Shown here piece by piece: positions 46,316 to 59,619 of a DNA stretch of 64,000 bases. This stretch comes from Paracoccaceae bacterium (GTDB lineage Bacteria; Pseudomonadota; Alphaproteobacteria; Rhodobacterales; Rhodobacteraceae). A program made the translations under genes and the position numbers. The stretch spans positions 1 to 64,000 of the forward strand of contig JALEGX010000086.1 of the NCBI GenBank assembly GCA_022763485.1, read 5' to 3'. Within the stretch, counting starts at the first letter, position 1; each line of letters begins with the position of its first letter. Under the pieces are notes generated by a model. The model worked only from the letters and a program-made list of their open reading frames with translations, was not told where the DNA came from and ran no database searches.

Positions 46316-47827
46316 CTAGCGGTCGCTCGGCGGCAGCCGGATCGGCAGACGCGCGCGCAGGGCGGCTTCGACATCTGCGGGCAGGTGGGTCGGCGCAGGC
46401 TGCGCCTCGATTTCGGCGACGCGGGCGATGGCCCTGTCCCAGACGGTCTGCGCACCGCTGTCCAGCCAGTCGTTCACGCTTTGGCGGTCGCCCAGCTTGG
46501 GATAGACATATTCCTTGGTCATCAGGTCCAGCGTCTGCGCGGTACCAAGAAAGTGCCCCTCGCCCGTCACCACCTCTTCGATCATGTCCAGATCAATCGA
46601 GCCTTCGAACATCTCGACCCCACGCACCGAGCGCAGGATCGCGCCGCACATGTCGTTGTCGATCACCAGCGCTTCCTTGCTGGCCGCCATGATCGACCCC
46701 AACATGCCCACCGACAGGTTGATCATGTCAGCCCCGCCCTGCGCGGCGAGTGCGATGGTATAGCCCTTTTCATATCCCGACTGCGCATCTGCGGTCTTGG
46801 CGTCGGTCATGCCCGCAGACACGGTCGACGGCAGGCCCAGGTTCAGCAGCAACTGCGCGGCGGCGGCGTTGGCCACTGCGGCCTCGCCCGAGCCACCGGT
46901 CATAGCGCCGGTCCGCAGGTCGGAAATGAACGGCAGGAACGCGAGGATACAGGGAAAGCCCGGCTGCATCATGTTGACCAGCACCAGACCGGCCAGCGAT
47001 TCCGCCAGTCCCTGTGCCAAGGCACCGGCCAGCGAGGCCGGGCTGGTCGCGCCCGCCTGCGCAGCGGAACAGATCTGCAGCGGCATCCCCAGACGCACGC
47101 ATTCGAACATCACGCCGCAGGCTTCCTCGGCCAGGGTCAGCGGCGGCACCACATGGCAAACCGAGGCGAAGCAGAACGGCTGAGCGCGGAACCGCCCTTC
47201 ACCACCCAGCGCGTGGTCGAACATATCGACGATGGGCACCACGTTCGCAGGCTCGAAAAAGCTGGTGCCGATGGGCTTCGAGGTCGCCTTCATCGCGGCA
47301 AAGGCGGTGTTGATGTCCAGCGTCAGAGGATCCTCAAGATCCCGCGCCACGACCGGGCGCAGGGAGTAGTGGATACTGTCGCAAGCGTCCACGATGCGCA
47401 TCAGCCCATAGAGATCCTGCAAGGTACTGTCGCGAAATCCATTTGTCGCCGCATCAAGCACCTGTACTGCCGCGCCGCCGGTGCCGATATGCACCTTGCC
47501 ACCGCCCACCTCGATCCCGCGGTCACGAAGGTAACCGGGCAACTCGACCCGCTTGCACGCCTTGGCGATCATGTCCTCGACAAGCGGTCTCGGGAAGGTG
47601 ATCCGCCCGTCCGCACGCGCAACAGCACCATTATTCAGCGCCAGTTCCCGAATGTCTTCAGGCGCTTGCGACACGCCGATCCGTTCCAGGATCTGAAACG
47701 CGGTGTCGGTGATATGGGCCAGCTTGGCGTCTTCCAACGGTCTGAACCGCCCCCCGATCGGAGGCTGGGTTAGTTCAAGCACCGCTGAGTTGCCGCCGCG
47801 TTTCATTCTTGTTCGCCGCATGGGCAC
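46316..47827 (-). CDS. Trimethylamine methyltransferase (MttB) superfamily protein, non-pyrrolysine type
   Basis: GTGGAAVQVLDAATNGFRDSTLQDLYGLMRIVDACDSIHYSLRPVVARDLED; clear paralog of 29648..31189; start could be 47827 or 47806. Confidence 0.85.
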   Translation of the reverse strand: MPMRRTRMKRGGNSAVLELTQPPIGGRFRPLEDAKLAHITDTAFQILERIGVSQAPEDIRELALNNGAVARADGRITFPRPLVEDMIAKACKRVELPGYLRDRGIEVGGGKVHIGTGGAAVQVLDAATNGFRDSTLQDLYGLMRIVDACDSIHYSLRPVVARDLEDPLTLDINTAFAAMKATSKPIGTSFFEPANVVPIVDMFDHALGGEGRFRAQPFCFASVCHVVPPLTLAEEACGVMFECVRLGMPLQICSAAQAGATSPASLAGALAQGLAESLAGLVLVNMMQPGFPCILAFLPFISDLRTGAMTGGSGEAAVANAAAAQLLLNLGLPSTVSAGMTDAKTADAQSGYEKGYTIALAAQGGADMINLSVGMLGSIMAASKEALVIDNDMCGAILRSVRGVEMFEGSIDLDMIEEVVTGEGHFLGTAQTLDLMTKEYVYPKLGDRQSVNDWLDSGAQTVWDRAIARVAEIEAQPAPTHLPADVEAALRARLPIRLPPSDR

Positions 47828-47900
47828 GTCCCTGATGGTCTGTTGTCTTGCAGCATCTTAGGAACGACAAGAAATTAGCTCAATTCAAATAGTTGCGCCA

Positions 47901-47917
47901 TTTGATGAGTAAAATTC
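47901..47917. promoter_or_regulatory. Shared promoter motif copy 3 (TTTGATGAGTAAAATTC)
   Basis: TGATGAGTAAAA at 47903-47914 identical to 31269-31280. Confidence 0.55.
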
Positions 47918-48126
47918 ACCCAAGATCGCAGTTCGGACAAACTCTGATCCGACTAATGTGGAGCTGGATTTTCTTCACACAGTCACCGAGGGCCGTCAAA
48001 AATCAGGGGGGGAAATGGCCGTTTCAGTGACCAGGCCGCCTCTCTACCGGCATTGAAGTACCGAATTTTATCTCATCCAAGCGGCTGGAAAATCTTCGAA
48101 AACGAGCTTTGGACGAGGACAGAAAC

Positions 48127-48158
48127 AAAAAATGCCCCGCTCGAAACAACGGGGCATT
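48127..48158 (-). terminator. Rho-independent terminator of gyrB
   Basis: Minus strand AATGCCCCG-10 nt-CGGGGCATT followed by a T-rich tract. Confidence 0.85.
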
Positions 48159-48240
48159 CCTTGCCGAAACGCAAATGCGCCTCTGACCAAATTTTCAACC
48201 TTCCAGCGCCCGTAGCGCCAGAGGCATTACCGGGAAGACC

Positions 48241-50658
<2,418 letters not shown>

Positions 50659-50838
50659 TCAGGGCTTCCCTTGTGATTTTGCTGACTTATACGCGTCAGA
50701 CGGGGGATTGTCACCCTTTTGACATAAGTTTAGCGGCGCGGATTCAGCAGGAAATCGCGGACAGAGCCGGCCCCTCTGCACCGCCCGAAACAATGCGCTG
50801 TCAAAGGGTCCGCCCTTTGCGTCTGGGCAGAAATGGGA

Positions 50839-51459
50839 TCAGGTCAAAAGGACCAGAACCGCCACCCCCAAGAGGAGCACACCCGACACCACGTTCAGGC
50901 GGCGACGTGCCCCTGCCGAGGTGATCAGATGCCGCGTGCGGTCGACAAAAGCGGCGAAGCACAGGTTTCCCAGCAAAGGCACAACGAAAGACAGTACGAC
51001 GATGGCCAGCATGTCGGCACCACCGACCCCGGACAGGTCAAAGAAGCCGGGCAGCACGCCCATGTAGAACAGGATCGCCTTGGGGTTTCCAAGGATCACC
51101 GCAACCCCGGCGGTGAAGCCTGCAATCCGGCCAGGGCGCAGCAACGCTGGGTTCTCCTGCACCCCTGCTCCGGCCGCCCTGATCTGAACGATCCCAAGCA
51201 CGGCAAAGATCAGCGCCGCCAGCCACTTGAGGCCGGTCAGCACACCGTCCACTTCGGCCCCGATCCAGCTGATGCCGAGGATCGCAACCAGGGGCCAGAC
51301 AATGTCCCCCACGGCCACGCCGACCGCTAGGGGCCATGCCGCTTCGAAGCCGCCGGACACTGCCCGTGCGATCAGCGCCAGCCAGACTGGCCCCGGTGTC
51401 AGGAACAGGATGAACAGCGCCCCGGCATAGAGCGCAAGATCCCAGGCTGTAACGGTCAT
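50839..51459 (-). CDS. LysE family translocator
   Basis: 206 aa; LFLTPGPVWLALIARAVSGGFEAAWPLAVGVAVGD; start overlaps the recF stop by 4 nt. Confidence 0.82.
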   Translation of the reverse strand: MTVTAWDLALYAGALFILFLTPGPVWLALIARAVSGGFEAAWPLAVGVAVGDIVWPLVAILGISWIGAEVDGVLTGLKWLAALIFAVLGIVQIRAAGAGVQENPALLRPGRIAGFTAGVAVILGNPKAILFYMGVLPGFFDLSGVGGADMLAIVVLSFVVPLLGNLCFAAFVDRTRHLITSAGARRRLNVVSGVLLLGVAVLVLLT

Positions 51460-52553
51460 TGCGCGGTCACGGTGGAGGTGCCCCCCTCGTCCGTTACCTG
51501 CACGGTCTGCGCCCGGTCCCCCAGTTCAGCGAACAGTTCGGGACCGGTTCCGGTCATCCAGACTTGAGCCCCCAGCGCGCAGATCTCATCATAGAGCGCC
51601 GCGCGACGACCGGCATCCAGATGGGCCGCGACCTCATCCAGCAGGACAATGGGGGGTGTGCCGATCTGCGCCGTCAGCGCGCGGGCGTTCGCCAGCACCA
51701 GCGAGATCAGCAGCGCTTTCTGCTCGCCCGTGGAACAGTCCCGCGCCAGCGCGCCCTTGGCCGCATATTCGGCGTGCAGATCGCTGCGATGTGGCCCAAC
51801 AAGCGTCCGCCCGGCCGCCAGATCACGGCCACGACCGTCCCTGAGCGCGGACAGGATGTCGTCCTCGGTGGCCAATGGTGCATCCTCGGCCTGCCGCAGC
51901 TCCATCGTTGCAACCGGAAAGGCCGTTTCCGCGCCCTCCTGCGCCCGGGCGATATGCTCCAGCGCCTGCAGGCGTGCGGCATGGATCCGGACGCCGGACG
52001 CGGCCATCTGGCGTTCCAGCGCGACGTACCAATGGGCATCGCGCACCTGATCCTTCAACAGGCGATTGCGCTCGCGCATGGCCTTTTCATAGGACAGGAC
52101 AGCCTCAGCATGGGACGGCTCAAAGCTCAGCGTGATGCGGTCCAGAAACCGTCGGCGCCCGTCCGCCCCTTCGGTCCACAAGCGGTCCATCGCCGGCACC
52201 AGCCACACGACGCGCGCAAGTTTGCCCAGCGCGATCTGGCTGGCCGCCTTGCCGTCGATCCGAACCTGACGGGCTGCGCCCCCTTCGGACCATGTTTCCA
52301 CTTCGTAGTGACGGCCAGAGACCTGCAGGTCCGCCTTCAGCTTCCAACCCAGGCTTTCGGGACGACGCGCCATATCCGCGGCGCCTGCGCGCCGGATACC
52401 ACGCCCCGGCGAAAACAGCGACACCGCTTCCAGCAGGTTTGTCTTGCCCGCCCCGTTTGGACCCAGAATGGCCACGGGCCGTCCATCCAGCGCCATTTCG
52501 GCACGTTTGTGGGAACGGAAATGAGAAAGGCTGAGAGAGGTCAGGGCCAACAT
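51456..52553 (-). CDS. recF: DNA replication and repair protein RecF
   Basis: LTSLSLSHFRSHKRAEMALDGRPVAILGPNGAGKTNLLEAVSLFSPGRGIR; IVLLDEVAAHLD. Confidence 0.95.
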   Translation of the reverse strand: MLALTSLSLSHFRSHKRAEMALDGRPVAILGPNGAGKTNLLEAVSLFSPGRGIRRAGAADMARRPESLGWKLKADLQVSGRHYEVETWSEGGAARQVRIDGKAASQIALGKLARVVWLVPAMDRLWTEGADGRRRFLDRITLSFEPSHAEAVLSYEKAMRERNRLLKDQVRDAHWYVALERQMAASGVRIHAARLQALEHIARAQEGAETAFPVATMELRQAEDAPLATEDDILSALRDGRGRDLAAGRTLVGPHRSDLHAEYAAKGALARDCSTGEQKALLISLVLANARALTAQIGTPPIVLLDEVAAHLDAGRRAALYDEICALGAQVWMTGTGPELFAELGDRAQTVQVTDEGGTSTVTAQ

Positions 52554-52615
52554 TCGATTGGCCCCCTCATCATCGTGTACAAAGTGCCTGAATCACCGAA
52601 CAGAACGACGCGCGC

Positions 52616-53734
52616 TTAGACGCGCATCGGCATGACAACGTAGACCGCGCTCTGATCCGTACCTTCACGCATCAGGGTCGGGTCACCGGACGAATTGAAC
52701 AGGAACACGGCGTTTTCACGGTCCACCTGGCTGGCGATCTCCAACAGGTATTTGGCGTTGAAGCCGATTTCCAGACGCTCATCCCCGTAGGCAACGGCCA
52801 GCTCTTCTTCGGCGGCACCGCTGTCGGGTGCGTTCACCGACAGGACCAGCTTGTCCTCGTCCAGCTGCAGTTTCACCGCACGCGAGCGTTCCGAAGATAC
52901 GGTTGCCACGCGGTCAACGGCTTGCGCGAATTCGGTCGCGTCCACTTCCAGACGACGTGTGTTCGCCACCGGGATAACCCGAGTGTAGTCCGGGAAGGTG
53001 CCATCGATGACTTTCGAGGTCAGCGTGATATCCGGGGTCGCAAAGCGAATTTTCGACTCGCTGACGGACACGGCGATGTCCATGTCGTCATCATCCAGCA
53101 GCTTGCGCAGCTCACCCACGGTCTTGCGCGGGACAATCACACCCGGCATGTCTTCGGCACCGATGGGAAGGCCCGCATCAATCCGCGCCAGCCGGTGGCC
53201 ATCCGTTGCAACGCAGCGCAGGGCCCGGCCATCTTCACTGTCTGCGATGTGCATATAGACGCCGTTCAGGTAATAGCGGGTCTCTTCCGTCGAGATGGCG
53301 AATTTCGACTTGTCGAACAGGCGGCGCAGCACTGCGGCCTTGGCCGAGAAGTTTGACTGATATTCGGACGAGGCCATGACCGGGAAGTCTTCGCGCGGCA
53401 GCGTGGCGAGGGAGAAGTTGGAGCGCCCCGCTTCAACCGTCAGACGTCCGGTCGCGTTGTCCGCAGTCAGCGAGACCAGCGCCCCGTCCGGCAGTTTGCG
53501 GACGATTTCATGCAGGGTAGTTGCCGCAACCGTGGTCGCCCCGGCGCGTTCGACCTGTGCAGGGGCCTTGTCCACCACTTCGATGTCCAGATCGGTGGCC
53601 CGGAACTGGACCTGATCCCCATCGGCTTCGATCAGAACATTGGCAAGGATCGGGATCGTGTTCCGGCGTTCGACAACCGACTGCGCTTGCGCCACAGCTT
53701 TCAGCAAGGCTGCGCGTTCAATACTGATCTTCAT
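52616..53734 (-). CDS. dnaN: DNA polymerase III subunit beta
   Basis: MKISIERAALLKAVAQAQSVVERRNTIPILANVLIEA...; C-terminal YVVMPMRV. Confidence 0.98.
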   Translation of the reverse strand: MKISIERAALLKAVAQAQSVVERRNTIPILANVLIEADGDQVQFRATDLDIEVVDKAPAQVERAGATTVAATTLHEIVRKLPDGALVSLTADNATGRLTVEAGRSNFSLATLPREDFPVMASSEYQSNFSAKAAVLRRLFDKSKFAISTEETRYYLNGVYMHIADSEDGRALRCVATDGHRLARIDAGLPIGAEDMPGVIVPRKTVGELRKLLDDDDMDIAVSVSESKIRFATPDITLTSKVIDGTFPDYTRVIPVANTRRLEVDATEFAQAVDRVATVSSERSRAVKLQLDEDKLVLSVNAPDSGAAEEELAVAYGDERLEIGFNAKYLLEIASQVDRENAVFLFNSSGDPTLMREGTDQSAVYVVMPMRV

Positions 53735-53892
53735 ATCCCTCTATCCTCTCCGCATCGCCGGGAGGGCCACGTTAACGCGTTGACCCATCGACACAAGGTT
53801 TTTGTCGATTTCTCCGCAGCTTTTCGGAGGGCGTCAAGAGGGGCACCCGGACTTCGCTGCGATCCATCTCAATTCGTTGCATGTGAACATAA

Positions 53893-53927
53893 GAAAATGG
53901 CCCCGCCCGATGGGCAAGGCCAAAATT
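53893..53927 (-). terminator. Probable dnaA terminator
   Basis: Minus strand AATTTTGGCC...GGGGCCATTTTC hairpin just downstream of the dnaA stop. Confidence 0.55.
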
Positions 53928-53948
53928 CAGGAACTCACGCAGGGCTGT

Positions 53949-55343
53949 TTACGCTTCCAGCGACCGGCGCAGCATTTCCACGTCTTCAGCGATCTGGCCA
54001 TCGGTCAGCTTCAGCTCTTCGATGCGCTTCACGCCGTGCATGACGGTGGTGTGGTCGCGGCCACCAAAGCGGCGTCCGATTTCTGGTAGCGAGCGGCTGG
54101 TCAGCTGCTTGCACAGATACATCGCCACCTGCCGCGGGCGCGCATAGGACCGCAGGCGCTTGGGGCCGATGATGTCGCTCAGGCGGATGTTGTAGTAATC
54201 CGACACCTTGCGCTGAATTTCTTCGACCGTGATCTTGCGCTCAGACGCGCGCAGAACGTCGGCCAGACAGTCCTGGGTCAGATCCATGTCGATTTCACGG
54301 CCCACCAGCGACGCGAAGGCAAACAGGCGGGTCAAGGCGCCTTCCAGCACCCGGACGTTGGTCGAGATGCGATGGGCCAGGAACTCCAGCACGCCATCGG
54401 CGATCTTGAGATCCGGATAGGTCGAGCGATTCTGCTGAACCTTGGTCTGCAGGATCCCCAGGCGCAGTTCGTAATCGGTCGGGTGCAGATCCACGACCAG
54501 ACCGCACTGCAAGCGCGATTTGACCCGGTCTTCCAGATCCTTGATCTCACCCGGCGCGCGGTCGGCCGAAATGATGATCTGCTTGTTCTGATCCACCAGC
54601 GCATTGAACGTGTGGAAGAATTCTTCCTGGGTCGAATCCTTGCCCGCGATGAACTGAACATCGTCCACCATCAACACGTCAACCGACCGGAACAGGTGTT
54701 TGAAGTCCAGCATCTTGCGCTCACGCAGGGCCTGCACAAAACGGTACATGAACTGCTCGGCAGACAGGTACAGAACGTTCAGATCCGGACGCTTGGATTT
54801 CAGCTCCCACGCGATGGCGTGCATCAGGTGGGTTTTACCAAGGCCAACACCCCCATACAGCACCAGCGGGTTGAAGGTGACGGGGCCGCCTTCGGCAACA
54901 CGACGGGCCGCAGCATGGGCCAGTTCGTTCGGTTTACCGACAACAAAGCTGTCAAAAGTGAAGCGCGCATCCAGAGGGGCCGCCTGCAGCTCTTCCAGCG
55001 GGTTGTTGGCCGTGAACGACGCCGAGGCCGGTTGCACACGCGCCTGCTCCACTTCCGGCTCTGCCGGAGATTCGACACTGCGCATCGGGCGCGTCGTCGA
55101 GTTTGCCGCCACTTCGAAAGTGACACGCTGCACGGTTTCGCCAGCAGAATTCAATTCATACAGAATCAAATCCGCGAAATTCTGGCTTACGTAATTCCCC
55201 ATGAAGTTTGTCGGTACGTTGAATACCGCAACACCATCGGAAAGATCCGAGAATTCAAGAGGTTCGATCCAAGTGGTGTAGTTGTTCTGGCCTACGGTTT
55301 TCAGGAGCTTCTGCCGGAGCTGCCCCCATTTTTCTTGTGTCAT
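53949..55343 (-). CDS. dnaA: Chromosomal replication initiator protein DnaA
   Basis: [99 protein letters not shown] at 55343 preferred. Confidence 0.97.
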   Translation of the reverse strand: MTQEKWGQLRQKLLKTVGQNNYTTWIEPLEFSDLSDGVAVFNVPTNFMGNYVSQNFADLILYELNSAGETVQRVTFEVAANSTTRPMRSVESPAEPEVEQARVQPASASFTANNPLEELQAAPLDARFTFDSFVVGKPNELAHAAARRVAEGGPVTFNPLVLYGGVGLGKTHLMHAIAWELKSKRPDLNVLYLSAEQFMYRFVQALRERKMLDFKHLFRSVDVLMVDDVQFIAGKDSTQEEFFHTFNALVDQNKQIIISADRAPGEIKDLEDRVKSRLQCGLVVDLHPTDYELRLGILQTKVQQNRSTYPDLKIADGVLEFLAHRISTNVRVLEGALTRLFAFASLVGREIDMDLTQDCLADVLRASERKITVEEIQRKVSDYYNIRLSDIIGPKRLRSYARPRQVAMYLCKQLTSRSLPEIGRRFGGRDHTTVMHGVKRIEELKLTDGQIAEDVEMLRRSLEA

Positions 55344-55838
55344 CCAGCGCCTCACGCAATCCCATCTTCCGGCCATTCGGCCTTTTACTTTTTGGTCGGT
55401 CGGGACAGAGCCCGGCCTGGATTCACGCACTACTTCTCAGAGTACTGAAAGCACTGCCTTCAGCATTTGCCCCCATCCAGAGACAACAGCAAACACGGCC
55501 TTCACCAGCGTGCCCATCATCCCAAATGGCACGGCTCAGCAAATATAACCGTATATACTCTCATAGTATTGACAGGGTCTTACATTCGGCAGCTACCGAC
55601 GCAGACTTGTCAAAACACCCACAAAAACAATTTTGGGCGTTTGACGTTCGTCCCGGATTTCTTCTGATGCCCGTCAGATGATCCCGGAGCGGCCTGTCCC
55701 CCCAAGCGAGTGAATCGCTAAATACTTGGTAGCAAGATCCACCACCGGCCAGCAACGAAACTATGATGTTGACTCGGGGTTTGGGGATAAAGAATCTCCC
55801 GAGCTTGCAGAAGCGCAAAGTTGACGCTTGGACAAATC

Positions 55839-55872
55839 AAAAAGGGCACCCCTCACAGGATGCCCCCTTTGC
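55839..55872 (-). terminator. rpsT terminator
   Basis: Minus strand AAAGGGGGCATCCTGTGAGGGGTGCCCTTTTT. Confidence 0.75.
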
Positions 55873-55919
55873 ATTTTTGAGCAGACGCTCTGGATCCGGG
55901 CTCAGCGCCCGAACCGGCC

Positions 55920-56183
55920 TTAGCCCAGCGCTTTGACGCGAGCCGACAGGCGCGAAATCTTGCGCGATGCGGTGTTTTTGTGGAACACACCCTTGGTCAC
56001 GCCGCGCATCAGTTCGGGCTGAGCTGCGCGCAGAGCTGCGGTTGCTGCTTCCTTGTCGCCGGACGCAATTGCTTCTTCAACTTTACGCAGGAAGGTGCGG
56101 ATGCGCGAACGACGGGCTTTGTTGACGGCGAAACGCTTTTCGTTCTGACGGGCGCGCTTCTTTGCCTGGGGCGAATTTGCCAT
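55920..56183 (-). CDS. rpsT: 30S ribosomal protein S20
   Basis: [39 protein letters not shown]. Confidence 0.97.
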   Translation of the reverse strand: MANSPQAKKRARQNEKRFAVNKARRSRIRTFLRKVEEAIASGDKEAATAALRAAQPELMRGVTKGVFHKNTASRKISRLSARVKALG

Positions 56184-56382
56184 GTGTAGTGACCTTGTAT
56201 CTTACGGGTTCATGTCTCTGACGCGAATGCCAGCCAACCCGGGCAAGGACTACCGGATGTGATTCTAGCCATAGCGGGCCGCACGCGCATGTATGGCGGC
56301 GGTAACTATCCAAAACCCATGCGTTTGGCAACCCGCAAAGCGGATATGCCCATCCACCCCGGTTTCGGCCCCACGGAAACGA

Positions 56383-56413
56383 AAAAGGGCAGCCCCTCCG
56401 GCCGCCCCTTACG
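56383..56413 (-). terminator. Terminator of enoyl-CoA hydratase gene
   Basis: Minus strand AAGGGGCGGCCGGAGGGGCTGCCCTTTTTC. Confidence 0.7.
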
Positions 56414-56435
56414 ATCGCAGAATCTGCTCTGCGGA

Positions 56436-57212
56436 TCACTTGTCGCGGAACTGCGCTTCGCGCTTTTCCAGGAAAGCCGCCATGCCTTCCTTCTGGTCTT
56501 CGGTTGCAAACATCGAGTGGAACACACGACGTTCGAACAACATGCCTTCGCTCAGGGTCAGGTCGTAGCTGCGGTTCACGGCTTCCTTGGCCGCCATGGC
56601 GGTCAGCATCGATTTTTCGGCGATCTTCTGCGCTGCGCCCAGCGCTTCGTCCATCAGCTTCTTCGCGGGCACGACCCGCGACACCAGACCTGCACGCTCG
56701 GCTTCTTCGGCATTCATGAAGCGACCGGTCAGATTCATGTCCATGGACTTCGACTTGCCGATAAAGCGGGTCAGACGCTGGGTCCCACCGATTCCGGCAA
56801 TCACCCCCAGGTTGATTTCAGGCTGACCGAATTTCGCGGTATCCGCCGCGATGATGAAGTCACAGGTCATCGCCAATTCACAGCCACCGCCCAGAGCATA
56901 GCCAGCAACGGCGGCGATGATCGGCTTGCGGATCGCGGTGATGCGGTCGTTCACATCAGCAAAGAGATTCGCGTTGAAAACGTCGACGAAGCTCATGGTC
57001 GACATTTCTTTGATGTCCGCACCCGCGGCAAAGGCCTTTTCGGATCCGGTCAGAACAATGCAGCGCACCTTGTCATTGGCGTCGGCCTCTTCCAGGGCGG
57101 TGCAAAGCTCGCCAAGCAGTTGGGTATTGAGCGCATTCAACGCGTCCGGGCGGTTCAGTTTGATAAGGGAAACGTGGTCCTGCACTTCGACGTTGATCGT
57201 CTCAAAGGCCAT
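56436..57212 (-). CDS. Enoyl-CoA hydratase
   Basis: [62 protein letters not shown]. Confidence 0.95.
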   Translation of the reverse strand: MAFETINVEVQDHVSLIKLNRPDALNALNTQLLGELCTALEEADANDKVRCIVLTGSEKAFAAGADIKEMSTMSFVDVFNANLFADVNDRITAIRKPIIAAVAGYALGGGCELAMTCDFIIAADTAKFGQPEINLGVIAGIGGTQRLTRFIGKSKSMDMNLTGRFMNAEEAERAGLVSRVVPAKKLMDEALGAAQKIAEKSMLTAMAAKEAVNRSYDLTLSEGMLFERRVFHSMFATEDQKEGMAAFLEKREAQFRDK

Positions 57213-57276
57213 GATGTCAGCTTTCGGTTGTTCCGTTCAGGAACGATTCCTTACCATGAGACACATCTCGTTCAAG

Positions 57277-58128
57277 TTATCTTTGGCATTGCGCGCAGAA
57301 GAAGGATGAGCGTCCGGATTGAGTGATTCTCTGGATCTGGGCCTTGCACCCTTCGCTGCGGCAGGGCTCACCTTCCCTTCCGTAAACGTCAAAGCTGTGC
57401 TGAAAATATCCAAGTTCTCCATCGGCTTGGCGGAAATCTTTGAGCGTGGATCCCCCCGCGGCAATGGCATCCTGCAGCACCTGGCGGATGATGGGCACCA
57501 GTGTCGCGATTCGTTTGGCCGAGATCTGCTTGGCTTTGCGGCGCGGCGAGATGCCCGCCCGGAACAGGGCTTCGCAGACATAGATGTTACCAAGACCCGC
57601 AATGATTCCCTGATCCAGTAACGCCGTTTTCACCGGGCTGTTCTTGTTCCGGAACGCTTCGATCAGGTGGGCTTCGTGGAAATCATTGCCAAGGGGCTCC
57701 GGCCCCAGCACCGACAACAGCTTGTGCTGTTCGGCGGTGCCCGTCTCCAACAGGTCCATCGCCCCGAAGCGGCGCGGATCGTTGAAGGTGACGCGAGCGC
57801 CATTGTCCATGTCAAAGACCACATGATCATGCTTTTCGGCCTGCGGGTGCTGAAGCACGAACTGACCCAGCGGATCGCCCGAAACGGTCATACGCCCGGA
57901 CATGCCCAGATGAATCAACAGGGTCTCCCCGGTATCCAGGTCGGCCAGGATGTATTTTGACCGCCGACGCAGCTGGTTCACCCGTGCCCCGGTCAGGCGC
58001 TCCGCCATGCGTTCGGGAAAGGGCCAGCGCAGATCGGGGCGGTTCACCTGAGCGGTAACGATCACAGCGCCCTCCATCGAGGGTTGTAGACCACGCCGCA
58101 CGGTTTCCACTTCGGGCAGTTCAGGCAT
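57277..58128 (-). CDS. mutM: Formamidopyrimidine-DNA glycosylase
   Basis: [15 protein letters not shown]-terminal zinc finger [35 protein letters not shown]. Confidence 0.97.
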   Translation of the reverse strand: MPELPEVETVRRGLQPSMEGAVIVTAQVNRPDLRWPFPERMAERLTGARVNQLRRRSKYILADLDTGETLLIHLGMSGRMTVSGDPLGQFVLQHPQAEKHDHVVFDMDNGARVTFNDPRRFGAMDLLETGTAEQHKLLSVLGPEPLGNDFHEAHLIEAFRNKNSPVKTALLDQGIIAGLGNIYVCEALFRAGISPRRKAKQISAKRIATLVPIIRQVLQDAIAAGGSTLKDFRQADGELGYFQHSFDVYGREGEPCRSEGCKAQIQRITQSGRSSFFCAQCQR

Positions 58129-58784
58129 CAGCGCCCTCCATTGCTCTGCCGCGCAAGGGCGGACAGCATGATTCTCAGTTTCAGATCGCGTTCCGATAGT
58201 GCCTCAAGCAGCTGCCGATACCCGGAGTTTCGCGCCCGGATCCTGAGCTGACGACCATCGGTAAAATGCAGCCGAACGCCCCCGGCAATGGTTTTGGACA
58301 GCGGCGTGACCCGGTCCAATGTGGCCATTTCGGCAACGAAGGGACGGGCCAACCAGGAGGTGCGCGCAATCTTGACGCCATCAAACAGGATGCGATCAAA
58401 CGACATCGCAAACATCCACAGGGAAAGCCCCGCAAAGCCAGTAAACAGGACAACAGTCATCCAGTGCTTTGCCAACTCGTCAGGCTTCGGTTCTGCAACC
58501 ATCCCCATGAACCATGCGCCCCCCCCGAAGAAGAGAATGCCGAACACGCTGGCCTTGCGCAGTTTCAGCGGCCGCAGGATCAGCACGCCGCCGGATGAGA
58601 CCTCGCCATCTTGGGTCCAGCCTGCAAAATTGTCGCGCAGTGCTTTCTGTTGCGCTTTGCCGATGAAGTGCCATTTCAAGTAGATGACCGTCACAACAAG
58701 AGTGAGGCCGATGGTATAGGCAACGGGATAGGCGCGGAACAATTCGGCATTGCCACGCAAGGCTTCTGTGATGGTCTGAAACAC
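58128..58784 (-). CDS. Hypothetical membrane protein (bPH-domain-like)
   Basis: 218 aa, hydrophobic segments; stop overlaps the mutM start. Confidence 0.6.
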   Translation of the reverse strand: MFQTITEALRGNAELFRAYPVAYTIGLTLVVTVIYLKWHFIGKAQQKALRDNFAGWTQDGEVSSGGVLILRPLKLRKASVFGILFFGGGAWFMGMVAEPKPDELAKHWMTVVLFTGFAGLSLWMFAMSFDRILFDGVKIARTSWLARPFVAEMATLDRVTPLSKTIAGGVRLHFTDGRQLRIRARNSGYRQLLEALSERDLKLRIMLSALARQSNGGR

Positions 58785-58866
58785 CTGTGATTACCGCGCG
58801 GATTTTGCCATTTGTATCATCCCGACAAAGCCTATATCCCGGGCGCAACTGGAACAAGGTGCGAAG

Positions 58867-59619
58867 ATGGCTGACACGTCCGACAACACCACCCATTTCG
58901 GGTTCGAAACCGTCCGCGAGGACGAAAAGGCCGGGCGCGTTCAGGGCGTGTTCAACTCGGTCGCCTCCAAATACGACATCATGAATGACGTCATGAGCGT
59001 TGGCATCCACCGGGTGTGGAAAGACGCGATGATGGACTGGCTGGCGCCCCGCCCCGGACAGCGTTTGCTGGATGTTGCAGGCGGCACCGGGGACATTTCC
59101 TTCCGCTTCCTGGAACGAGCCGGACATGGCCATTCCACGGTGCTGGACCTGACCGAGCCCATGCTGGTCGAAGGCCGAAAACGGGCCGAAGCGGCACAGA
59201 TGGCGGACAGTCTGGATTGGGTGACCGGGGACGCGATGGCCCTGCCCTTCCTGGACAACACCTTTGATGTCTACACGATCTCTTTCGGCATCCGGAACGT
59301 GACCCGCCCGCAAGAAGCGCTCAACGAAGCTTTCCGCGTGCTGAAACCCGGCGGTCGTCTGATGGTGCTGGAATTCAGCCAGCTGCCAAACGACGGTTTG
59401 CAGAAGCTGTACGACCTCTACAGCTTCAACGTCATTCCCCGCATGGGCAAGCTGATCGCTGATGACTACGACAGCTATCAGTACCTGGTGGAATCGATCC
59501 GCAAATTCCCCGATCAGGAGACCTTCCTGGGCATGGTGCGCAAAGCCGGCTTTGAAAACGCGAAGTACCGCAACCTGTCGATGGGCATCGCTGCCTTGCA
59601 CTCCGGCTGGAAGATCTGA
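58867..59619 (+). CDS. ubiE: Ubiquinone/menaquinone biosynthesis C-methyltransferase
   Basis: [59 protein letters not shown]. Confidence 0.97.
   Translation: MADTSDNTTHFGFETVREDEKAGRVQGVFNSVASKYDIMNDVMSVGIHRVWKDAMMDWLAPRPGQRLLDVAGGTGDISFRFLERAGHGHSTVLDLTEPMLVEGRKRAEAAQMADSLDWVTGDAMALPFLDNTFDVYTISFGIRNVTRPQEALNEAFRVLKPGGRLMVLEFSQLPNDGLQKLYDLYSFNVIPRMGKLIADDYDSYQYLVESIRKFPDQETFLGMVRKAGFENAKYRNLSMGIAALHSGWKI

Noticed and set aside
46112-47773. 553-aa + strand ORF opposite the MttB-like gene
   Set aside because: Shadow ORF of a well-supported coding gene; no motifs
55555-55569. ATACT-CTCAT-AGTAT palindrome in the dnaA upstream region
   Set aside because: Short AT-rich arms, easily expected by chance in AT-rich promoter DNA
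55431-55919. Candidate oriC in the dnaA-rpsT intergenic region
   Set aside because: AT-richer than its surroundings, but I found no clear cluster of TTATNCACA DnaA boxes by eye; only a weak GGGGATAAA-like match. Needs Ori-Finder and GC-skew of the full chromosome
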